From Selaginella tamariscina (taxonomy: Eukaryota; Streptophyta; Lycopodiopsida; Selaginellales; Selaginellaceae): a DNA stretch of 64,000 nt. Each line of letters opens with the position of its first letter. Within the stretch, counting starts at the first letter, position 1. Under the pieces are notes generated by a model, which searched no databases, was not told where the DNA came from, and saw only the letters and a list, made by a program, of their open reading frames with translations. The position numbers and the translations under genes are program-made. Where the stretch lies: NCBI GenBank assembly GCA_003024785.1, contig PUQB01000005.1, positions 205,732-269,731 of the forward strand. The letters run 5' to 3'. Positions 53,386-62,771 of the stretch are shown one piece after another.

Positions 53386-56300
53386 TTAAGCTTCAGAAAA
53401 CATACATTCCCTTGCAGTTTTGTTAATCGTGACTTTATCAACGCTTCTTGACATCCACCCATATCGAATGGATTTAACATTTATAAAACATGCTGGGTCT
53501 TTTTGATTGGGAGACCATGTTTTCTCTAGGCATCCATTATATCTTTCGCTCTCCTTCTCGTGTCGCCTTTTTTGTGGTTTGAACCATGCAACCTTAACAA
53601 TACTATTTTTTGTGATTACTTCAGGTGTGTCGATAATTTGACCCATCCAAATAGGCTGATTATATGACGCATCTGGAGTAATGAGAACCATCATTAGTTT
53701 TTGAAGATCCTTGCAGCAATCAAAGTATGCTTTAGGTTTTTGGTTCCTTTGTCCAACAAAGTGTGGGGTTTGCACTTCCACATCACTACTGGCTTCTATG
53801 TCGTCTATGCTCAGTGATGTCATTTCAATCTCCTCTCGCCACCTTGTTTTAGGCCAGAAAGGGTGTTGCAATTCTGTACTTGTGACAGTAGGCCCTTCCA
53901 ACTCTCGAACAACAGTCTCCCAATAGTTGACCACATGCTTATATAGTTCTGAGTAACCAGTTGCCTTATCAGAATTCTTTGGCATCGATTTTTGAACCCA
54001 TGCCACATATTTTTTGATGCCATCAATAATAACCTCTTGTTCCTTGAGCTGGGCACTCAATGGAATAGGGTCTGGTTGTCCTTCTGGGAGAAGTGGCTTT
54101 CCATCCTCTCCACTTTTGAAGAGCATTAAGCCCTCTTTCGGTAACCACTCCTGCTCTGATGGCCGTAACTTGTACTGCATAATAGGTATACCATCTCGTA
54201 TGGAGAAAAAGAATTGTAGCGGCACAAGGTGACCAACTAAAGAATCACTCCCTTCTTTTATATACTCCTTGAGAAATTTTTTGAAGTCTGGCACCTCAGT
54301 CACAAGCAAAGCACAACTTTTTTTGGAGATGCAATTTTCAAAAAGATTCATCATATGCGGTAAGGTAAGTGCACTTGTCCTTTTTGTAGAGTTGGAGACC
54401 TTGCTGAAGAACGCATCAATATCTTCATGAGTGTGACCAACCATAAGGAAACTGAGCGTGATTGTTTCAAACACACCTTTGGCAACAAGCATTGACAAGT
54501 ATGCTAGCACATATCTAGAAAATAAAAGTAAGTATGAGCTTGAGAAACCCTTAAGTAAAATGATTTACCTATTTTTGTTCTCGCCTGCACAATTATCCAT
54601 CTGTAAAAGCAAATGACGAGGAAGCTTATTTGATGTTGAGGACACATGTACACTATTTGAGCTAGATCCCTCCACTGAACCTGAACTCTCAACAGGGCCA
54701 TCTGTTTTTTGTGCAGGTTGCTGACAATGCCTCTCATATTCCCAAGTAGCCTCAAGTGCAGATGTGTTCATGAGAGCATTATGTAAAGGTTGAAGGTGTT
54801 GTTTCTTCACTTTGAGATCACTGATAGGACTTGTCTGTGAGTGGGCTTCAAGGTTTCTGAAACACATGGCTAACGACCCAATAGTGAAATTGGAGTCGCT
54901 AGACCAATGTGGAAGTGAAAAGTGTCCATATGACTCACAACCGTGTCCATGTGTTAGCACACCTGTCAATGAAATCGGAAGTTTCATGACATTTCCAAGG
55001 CACTTTGGTGTTGCAAAGAGCTTTGGAATGCTGGTCTTTGAATGATCCATCTTGTCATGGATCAAGCACAGGTACTCTGATGGGCGTGACACAGAAAGCA
55101 TGCGGTGTGCATAGTACTGAGACCGGCAAGTTTGTTGTGCAATCATGTGGGCCTCCATCTTCCTTTGAATGGTAGTGATCTCCACCAAGGTTTTTGCACA
55201 AGCCTCTGCAGCCTTCAATGATGTACAAGTGTCACACTTAGAAAAGCTAGAGTGTTTTGCAATCTCCACATCCTTAAAATGAGTATTCCATATGTTGTTG
55301 AAGGTACCAGTGCAGATTGCTTGGAGCCCCATCAAACTGAGGCACTTGTTCACATGTTCACACAGTTTCAATTGAGTGTAGATTGAAGGTAAAACCTTGA
55401 GATTTTCCCTGACCCCTGCATTTGTGGTTCGGCATTTGTGAGGCATCCTGTCTGCATTTGCTTCCACAAAAGCCTTGAGTATCTCTATGGCTGCCATGAT
55501 GTGAGAGCGGGTTTTGACCAAGCGAGTGTTCCCATGAACTGAGGTTCGCGCTCCATCTAGCCACTCATCCCTCCGACGGTAGAACGTGGTCTTTGGGATC
55601 CCGTATATACTGTACCAAGCTTTGAAGCAGATGGCCACCTTATTAAATACCATGGATGTACTCTGATAACCTGTGTCCGAGGCCATTCCATCAATACACC
55701 CAGTTAGTGCAGCATATACAAACTCATGCCTTTGCTTTTGGGTGAGCATACGAAAGACATGTCTACATTGGGTAATTTCATTCCGGTCTGCCATCTGACA
55801 ACACTTCTTCTTGCAACAGTCAATCGTGGAAATGCTCGTAACACTTTCGGAAGATGTAGGATCCATCTTTACCCTCTTGCTGAAACTTGCAGGGGAAGAT
55901 CTACAACCCATGAATCGCCTTTTTCTTACAATAGGACCAATGCAAGGAACCTCTTCAAATATGAGTTGTTCTTCCGGGTTGTTATTATTGAAATCCAACC
56001 CAGAATATGTTGAACCATCTTGCCGTCTTAATTCAGATGTTCGCCACCTCACGAGGGATCCAGGATACAATGTGCCATTAGGTGAAACCTCTGTCACAAC
56101 TACACCCACGAAGTCGGACCCTAGTTTCTCTTCTGACACTGCTTCCATTGGATTTATAGCTGTGATGATGCCTCTTCCGACTTCAATCTCACGAAGAAAG
56201 AGAATCACCTCATCCATCACAGCAGGCAAGCCATCATCTGGTAAACTCGTGCTACTATTTGTTTGTGACTCTGCATATTCTGTGTCAGCCTTGACTTCAT

Positions 56301-56505
56301 CCAAATTCCACAATACAGGAGAACCCTCCTCAAATTCCATTCCCAGAACCTCAACATGCTTGTAAATGGTGTTCACCCATACGTACACACAAGATCCTTG
56401 GGCAATATTGTGACATGATGCATTATTATCTCGAACTTCCACAGTTCCAGTGCCAACTATCTCGTTGTTCCGAAGAAGACATACTTTATCTCCAGTATTA
56501 AACAT
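53386..56505 (-). CDS. DUF7869-like transposase-related protein, two exons, apparently intact
   Basis: Exon 1 ends at 54569 and exon 2 is 53386-54514. The 54-base intron has GT-AG borders and the phase joins as ENKN-R-YVLAYL. The start is taken as ATG 56503-56505; a CAG acceptor at 56512 fits a leader intron, and the open frame extends only a few codons further. The protein has about 1020 residues: an N-terminal domain (GDKVCLLRNNEIVGTG, then VLGMEFEEGSPVLW), a Cys-rich stretch (CCKKKCCQ), a zinc-ribbon-like FSKCDTCTSLKAA, then acidic motifs HDKMDHSKT, LLLQMDNCAGENKNR and FLMVGHTHEDIDAFFSKV. The last two are typical of the DUF7869 family in mosses, ferns and other plants, which I infer to be RNase-H-fold, transposase-derived proteins. 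No stop or frame change seen, unlike the rest of the window. Confidence 0.8.
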
Positions 56506-56658
56506 ATTGTCCTGCACATAAATAATTGTATTATTTATGATATCTGTTTATGCAATATTTCTAAGAAATCTGAATTACGGTTACTTAATAATATGCATAT
56601 GCAATAATACATAATTATGTTTAGAGATAATATCTCATGTTTGATTAATACAACTGAT

Positions 56659-57390
56659 GGGCGGGATTAATCCCGCCCACGAATCCCTCCGACGAGGAAC
56701 GGTCGGCGGGATTAATCCCGCCGCCGACTCAACCCCTTCGGAGAGAGTCGGCGGGATTAATCCCGCCTTGGACTCCCTCCGACAAGGAAGAGCCGGCGGG
56801 ATTAATCCCGCCGCCTCTTCCTCCTCGGGGGAGTCCGGCGGGATTAATCCCGCCGACTCTCTCCGACGAGGAAGGGAGTCCGGCGGGATTAATCCCGCCG
56901 ACTCATCCTCGCCGGAGAGAGTCGGCGGGATTAATCCCGCCGGACTCCCCCGAGGAGGAAGAGGCGGCGGGATTAATCCCGCCGGCTCTTCCTTGTCGGA
57001 GGGAGTCCAAGGCGGGATTAATCCCGCCCACAATTCTTACGACGGGGAATGGGTGGCGGGATTAAACCCGCACATAACTCTCTCCAAAACTATGATTTCA
57101 AAGAGATCTCGGGATAAATCCTGTCCCCAAATCTTAAAACAGGGAGTGGTGGCGAGATTAATCCCGCCACCCCTTCCCTGCCTCCTAAAATGGTTGGCGG
57201 GATTAATCCCGCCGACAACTCTTTCTAATAAATTCTGGTAACTCTTCATCAGTTGAGAAGGTTATCGACGGGATTAATCCCGCCACTCTTTTTCAGTGGC
57301 GGAGAAGCATTGCCCGGGAGATGGTGGCGGGATTAATCCCGCCACCTCTTCGAAGAGGCGAAAAAGAAATGGCCGGATTAATCCCGCCGC
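56659..57390. repeat. Palindrome array 1: about 14 copies of GGCGGGATTAATCCCGCC
   Basis: An 18-bp perfect palindrome, often extended to 20 bp, repeats with centres near 56668, 56713, 56758, 56803, 56845, 56890, 56932, 56974, 57019 and 57063, then less regularly to 57380. The steps are 45, 45, 45, 42, 45, 42, 42, 45 and 44 bases. The spacers (24-27 bases) are variations on a CTCCGACGAGGAAG theme. The core half GGGATTA/TAATCCC is the same on both strands. Not a CRISPR: the host is a eukaryote and the spacers are related to each other. Confidence 0.95.
56750..57028. repeat. Large inverted repeat built from the palindromes
   Basis: Around the palindrome centred at 56890 the array reads the same on both strands. 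The spacer after 56767 is the exact reverse complement of that after 56983 (27 of 27), and the spacer after 56812 is the exact reverse complement of that after 56941 (24 of 24). The innermost pair (after 56854 and 56899) matches apart from a few bases and a 3-base indel. The arms are about 140 bases each. Confidence 0.9.
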
Positions 57391-57556
57391 CCGGTTAACC
57401 TAGAATATTAAGTTAAAAGGATATTTAAACGGGATAAATCCCTAACGGAATATATTATAATCCTAATGCATTCTAAACCCCTAAATTGTAATTTTAAGAG
57501 AGAATGTAAGAGAGTGAATCTTTATAAGTATTTTTAAATTTGTTTATAATACTTAC

Positions 57557-57740
57557 TTGTAAACAGCACTGAAGGCGCCGTGCTTTCCTATAAAGAATAG
57601 CACCCAATTTAATCTCGCTCCTGAGATGATCACTATGAAGAAAAAAGAAGATCTAAAGAGTGAAAAATACAGAAATGAAGAAACCCTTGCCGGAGAAAGA
57701 ACCAGATCTGAATTTGAGTGGGAAATTAAATGCATTTTCA
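57557..57740 (-). other. Predicted noncoding leader exon of the DUF7869-like gene
   Basis: On the minus strand a CT-rich, UTR-like stretch ends in TTTACAA followed by GTAAGTATT, a strong donor. Joined to the acceptor at 56512 it would give a leader intron of about 1045 bases (56512-57556) that contains the whole first palindrome array. The 5' end of the exon is a guess. Confidence 0.4.
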
Positions 57741-57994
57741 AATTTACATGTCAGACCGACAATACATATGTCAGAAATTCAAATTTTTAAAAAGAACAGA
57801 AAATAAAATTTAAGATGAGTTGACACAAATATCCGACACTCTGACATATATACTCTCCAGTTCCAATGAGTATTTTAAAATTGCATTTAATGTTATTCAA
57901 GTGATTCAAGCTGTTTAATTTATTAAAATTTTAATATAATTCTTATATTCAAGTATATTATATATTAATATATATATATAATATATACTTATAC

Positions 57995-58630
57995 AATAAA
58001 TAAATTGATATATTATTATGTATCATTTAAAATATATTCATAGTCTGTTTATTATTATTATTTTCTTAATTACTCGAGTATTTAGTTTTCATTTCCTAGT
58101 ATCAATGGGATATTCTTTAATATTTTATTAATATTTGAAGAATATTCTAATATTAAACCTGATTATCATAATTAAATTAGTCTTGTTCTTAATTATTGCA
58201 GTAATTATTCTACATTTGTATATATTAATGGGATTTTCTCAATTAATTTGTTATTATTTCAAGAATATTCATGTGTTAAACCTTATTATCAATATTAAAT
58301 TAATACACACTATGAACATATTTTAAATTATACATAATAATACATCATTTTATCTAATATATAGTCATATATAGTTTTAATAATATATATATTAATATCA
58401 TTTCCTTAATTACTTGAGTAATTAATCTTCTTTATATTAATGGGATTTTCTCAATTAATTTCTTATTATTTCAAGAATATTTCAATGTTAAACCTTTTAT
58501 CAATATTAAATTAATATATATTATTAAAACTATATATGGCTATATATTAATAAAATCATATATTATTATGTATAATTTAAAATATGTTCATAGTGTGTTT
58601 ATTAATATTATTTTCTTAATTATTCGATGT
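57995..58630. repeat. AT-rich degenerate tandem repeats
   Basis: Three copies of a block beginning near ATTAATGGGATTTTCTCAATT and ending TATCAATATTAAATTAAT lie at about 58098-58182, 58218-58303 and 58433-58517. A second block (TATGTAT/TAATTTAAAATAT, then CATAGTCTGTTTATTA) occurs at about 58010-58083 and 58568-58628. Confidence 0.65.
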
Positions 58631-58859
58631 TTGTTTTGCACACATATATAAACACAATCATAAATTTACACACGCATTACAAGAACTTACAAAAACACAT
58701 ATGCACACACATGCACAACCCTAAACCAAACTGAAGAAATATGTTGCTTCTTTATTGAAAACATCATGTTCAACGCATGTATGATATATGTACTCAATCT
58801 GTGTGTATGTAACACATTGAATTTACATGTGTAATATTTATATTAAGCTTGTTGGGAGC

Positions 58860-58887
58860 AAACCCTAAACCCTAAACCCTAAACCCT
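58860..58887. repeat. Interstitial telomere repeat 1
   Basis: Just under four tandem CCCTAAA units (plant-type telomere repeat). Confidence 0.9.
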
Positions 58888-58951
58888 GTGTATACATGTG
58901 TGTACAAAAATAATTTTTCAACACTCTCTCTTCACACCATGCATGATCCAT

Positions 58952-58970
58952 CCTAAACCCTAAACCCTAA
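58952..58970. repeat. Interstitial telomere repeat 2
   Basis: Two to three CCCTAAA units, about 65 bases after the first cluster. Confidence 0.85.
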
Positions 58971-59406
58971 TATGTAACACAATGAATTTACTCATGTAAT
59001 ATGTATGTATGTCTGTGTGTATACACGTGTGCATGTATATATGTGTACTCTGTATGTATATATGTGTACTTTCTGTCTTCTCTCATACATACACACCATG
59101 CATGATCCATGTTAATATGTACTGTCTCTCTTCTCTCAAACATACACACCATGCATGATCTATAATATGTACTCGGTCTCTTAATATTATGTACTAATAT
59201 GTATGTATGTCTGTGTGTATAATACACACCATGCATGATCCATAATATGTACTGTCTCTCTTCTCTCATATACTATGTATGTATATCTGTGTATAATATG
59301 TGTAAGTATATATGTGTACTAATATATGCAATGTGTACAAAAATAATTTTTCAACACTCTCTCTTCTCTCATACATACACACCATGCATGATCCATCCTA
59401 AATCCA

Positions 59407-59433
59407 AAACCCTAAACCCTAAACCCTAAACCC
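59407..59433. repeat. Interstitial telomere repeat 3
   Basis: Just under four CCCTAAA units, inside the second copy of a repeat block that also surrounds cluster 2. Confidence 0.9.
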
Positions 59434-59759
59434 ATGTAATATGTATGTATGTCTGTGTGTATACACGTGTGTATATATTATGTGTATTAATATATGCAAT
59501 GTGTATGTATGTATTGATACACATGAAACTTTAACACTCTCATGGACACACACATGTTAAATCCCTGCATGATTTATATTTTTGGGGTGTATGTGATACA
59601 CCCACGCACACGCACGCGCTAATAATATAATGAAAGAATATTCGTTTAGGGCGAATCTATATTTTATTCTTTTTAGGGTTTAAGTATATTCTCAAAGGAA
59701 TATTTATTAGGGTTAATATATATATTTAATTCCTTTAGGGTTTAGGTATATTCTTAGGG

Positions 59760-59808
59760 TTTCAAGAGGCGGCGGCTGTGAAATCGGCGGCGGCGGCTGT
59801 GCACACAG
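59760..59808 (+). other. Possible leader exon of the ParB-like gene
   Basis: A GGCGGCGGCTGTG-rich segment ends at 59808 in CACACAG followed by GTGAGATCTG, a good donor. It could splice to the TTTTGCAG acceptor at 62732. That would place the repeats of 59809-62732, with palindrome array 2, in a leader intron. The 5' end is unknown. Confidence 0.3.
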
Positions 59809-59811
59809 GTG

Positions 59812-59814
59812 AGA

Positions 59815-59857
<43 letters not shown>

Positions 59858-60115
59858 ATAGGAGTGTGTATAAATTTATTTATTAGTTTTATCTCTCGCA
59901 CACACACGCACACTCCTGTGTATGTATATGTGTGTGTGGGTGTGTGTTTGTTTATCTGTATGATTTTATTTGTTTCGCTCACACACGCATACACACGATA
60001 TACATATACACATTATATATATACCTATATACATATATACATACATATATTATGTGTACCAGTATCTGTAAATTTTTTTTTATTGATCTATCTCTCCCAC
60101 ACACACGCACACTGC

Positions 60116-60169
<54 letters not shown>

Positions 60170-60799
60170 ATCAATGCATATTAACAAATAGTATACAACA
60201 CTAGTTTATATATATGCTTATATATTCATATGGGTTATATATCTATATACACACATATATATATGTGTGTGTTTATCTGTATAATTTTATTTATTTATTA
60301 GTTTTATCTCTCGCACACACACGCACACTCCTGTGTATGTATATGTGTGTGTGTGTATTTGTTTATCTGTATGATTTTATTTGTTTCGCTCACACACGCA
60401 TACACACAATATACATATACACATATATATACCTATATACATATATACATACATACAACACTAGTTTATATATATGCTTATATATTCACAGACTCTCTCT
60501 CTTTCTCTATGGATTATATATCTATATACACACATATATATGTGTGTGTTTATCTGTATAATTTTATTTATTTATTAGTTTTATCTTTCGCACACACACG
60601 CACACTCCTGTGTATATATATGTGTGTGTGTGTGTTTGTTTATCTGTATGATTTTATTTGTTTCGCTCACACGCATACACACGATATACATATACACACA
60701 TATATATACCTATGTACACACATATATTATGTGTACCAGTACTGTATAATTTATTTATTTATCTATCTCTTGCACACACACGTACACTCCTATACATAC

Positions 60800-60830
<31 letters not shown>

Positions 60831-60905
60831 CACACACACATATATATATGTGTGTGTTTTTATCTGTATAATTTTTTTATTTATTAATTTTATCTCTCGC
60901 ACACA
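59812..60905. repeat. CA/GT/TA-rich tandem repeats
   Basis: A block of roughly 280-400 bases, with TTTATCTGTATGATTTTATTTG, CGCACACACACGCACACTCC and TATACATATACACAT segments, recurs about four times. The sub-block TTTTATCTCTCGCACACAC appears near 59889, 60303, 60582 and 60890. Interleaved with pure GT and CA tracts (59816-59850, 60119-60154). Confidence 0.75.
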
Positions 60906-60920
60906 CGCTAAGCCCCTCGA

Positions 60921-62430
60921 GCGGCGGGATTAATCCCGCCGCTATAGGTTTATGGCCTCGGCGGCGGGATTAATCCCGCCGCTATAGGGGCCATGCAACG
61001 GGATTAATCCGCCGCCCATGGCCTGCGTGAGGGGCCTCGCGGCGGGATTAATCCCGCCGCTCACCCATGCCCTGCGCGGAATGCGGCGGGATTTATCTCG
61101 CCGGCAATGGCCTGTGTGAAGGCCCTAATGGGCGGGATTAATCCCGCGGATTCCGCGCAGGGCATTTACAGGGATGGGCGGCGGGATTAATCCCGCCGCT
61201 CATGAGGCTAACCGAAGAGCCTGCATGAAAGATCCTGCACGGAAGGCTAACCGAAGAGCCTGCATGACATGTCCTGCGCGTAAGGCGGCGGGATTAATCC
61301 CGCCGCCCAGGGAATTCACGCAGGACATGAACGGCGGGATTAATCCGGCCCCACGCTCATGCCCTTCGCGGAGGGCGGCGGGATTAATCCCGCCGCTCAG
61401 GCACTTCCGCAGGATATAAGCGGCGGGATTAATCCCGCCCCCACCCATCCCTGTTCAAAATGCCGCAGCCAATATATATGTGTGAGCGCATGATTTACGA
61501 GAGGGCGGCGGATTAGTCTCTCCGAACCTTCATTACCCGGTGGCGGGATTAATCCCGCCACCCTTCTTTTTTCCTCCATTGGTATGTTGAATCAATCCCG
61601 ACTAACTCTGTCTGAGACGGAGAAGGTTTACAAAATACCAATGGAGGGAACTGAGAAGGGTGGTGGGATTAATTTCACCATCCCTTACATGGTGGGCGGG
61701 ATTAATCCCGCCGCGTACGCATGCCCTGCGCGGAATCGGGCGGGATTTATCCCGCCGCCATTGGCCTTCCTGAAGGGCCTAGGCGGCGGGATTAATCCCG
61801 CAAGATTTCGCACAGGGCATTGGCGTTCGCGGGATTAATCCCGCCGACTAAGGCCTGAGTGAAGGGCCTGGGACGCGGGATTAATCTCGCCGCGTACGCA
61901 TGCCCTGCGGAATCGGGCGGGATTTATCCCGCCGCCATTGGCCTGCCTGAAGTGCCTAGGCGGCGGGATTAATCCCGCCCATTCCGCGCAGGGAATTGGC
62001 GTCCGCGGATTAATCCCCGCATAGGGACCGAGTGAAGGCCCTGGGCGGCGGATTAATCCCGCCGAGTCTTCAATGCCTGTTGGAGGAATGAATCCCGCCA
62101 CCCTTCCTTTGTTTTCTCCATTGGTGAGTCGGACCAATCCCAAACGTTTCTGTCTGAGACGTAGAAGGTTTTCAACATACCAATGGAGAGAATTGGGAAG
62201 GGTGGGGAAATTCATTTAACCATCACTTACATGGTGGGCGAGATTAATCCCGCCCCCTTTCTGGAGTCACTGAAGGGGTGTGAGAAATAAATCCTGCCCA
62301 GTTCTCTCTGAACCGAGAAGGGTGGCAAGATTAATTCCGCACTCCCGTTCAAGGCCTCCAGAAAGGTGGCGAGATTAATCCCGCCCACTCTTTCAGGAGG
62401 CATTGAAGGGGTGGCGAGATTAATCCCGCC
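60921..62430. repeat. Palindrome array 2: about 30 copies of the same palindrome
   Basis: GGCGGGATTAATCCCGCC and degenerate forms occur from 60923 to 62430. Clear cores lie at 60923, 60963, 61041, 61180, 61287, 61377, 61422, 61542, 61695, 61785 and 61962. Spacing is 40-100 bases and less regular than in array 1. Spacers carry a second motif, CATGCCCTGCGCGGAAT, in both orientations (for example about 61069 and 61145). Variants such as GGCGGGATTTATCCCGCC and GGCGAGATTAATCCCGCC occur toward the right end. Confidence 0.95.
61575..62250. repeat. Higher-order repeat inside palindrome array 2
   Basis: The segment 61575-61712 (CCATTGGT..., GTCTGAGACG, CATACCAATGG-like, CTTACATGGTGGGCG) returns at about 62118-62254, so the period is about 543 bases. 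Within it, a block of about 177 bases starting GTACGCATGCCCTGCG (about 61715) repeats at about 61894. CCATTGGTATG and CATACCAATGG form inverted pairs within each higher unit. Confidence 0.75.
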
Positions 62431-62544
62431 GCACCTTCCATGTGAATATATATGTGTATTAGTATATATAAGTTGCATATCTCATTTTATTTACTTTTAT
62501 CATCTTATCATAATATTTCGAGTAAAAGCTAGGAATCTATATAA

Positions 62545-62631
62545 AACTGTCCAGAGCTCACATTTGTGGTGGTTCTAAAACGAAATGTTATCTTTCTTTT
62601 GCACTAACACAAATGTGAGCTTCGGACAGTT
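62545..62631. other. Hairpin with 24-bp arms upstream of the ParB-like gene
   Basis: Left arm 62545-62568 and right arm 62608-62631 are reverse complements in 22 of 24 positions (CACATTTGTG side and ACTGTCC side), with a 39-base loop. It could be a small MITE or a structured RNA segment. It lies about 140 bases before the ATG and 100 before the 62732 acceptor. Confidence 0.6.
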
Positions 62632-62771
62632 AATACGTCTACTTCTCTCTGTGTATTATTTTTGTATATTCGGGTTTATACAAGTGTGTGTGCGTTTTTA
62701 TATATTTGTATTCATAGTGTATTATTTTGCAGAAGGACGATTTGATCAAACAAGGAGATCGAGTCATTAGT

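Larger units (their letters stand above)
58900..59510. repeat. Degenerate tandem block with CACCATGCATGATCCA motif
   Basis: CACCATGCATGATC[CT]A occurs near 58937, 59095, 59147, 59226 and 59380, set among TATGTATGTCTGTGTGTATAC stretches. The section around 58905-59050 is largely repeated at 59336-59490, including the telomere repeats. Confidence 0.65.

Noticed and set aside
56635-57241. Protein genes encoding GGINPA or AGLIPP repeats
   Set aside because: Open frames on both strands follow automatically from a palindrome with codon-multiple spacing; no start context or flanking exon supports either. Kept only as an observation.
56659-57390. CRISPR-like array (regular palindromic repeats with spacers)
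   Set aside because: The host is clearly eukaryotic, no cas-like gene is nearby, and the spacers are related to one another and mirror-symmetric rather than unique.
58860-59433. A true chromosome end
   Set aside because: The CCCTAAA runs have at most four units and are followed by more than 4 kb of sequence including a gene.
59713-60933. Several open frames of 90-174 codons
   Set aside because: They are translations of CA/GT/TA microsatellites (runs of Thr-His, Val-Cys, Tyr-Ile) with no conserved domain.
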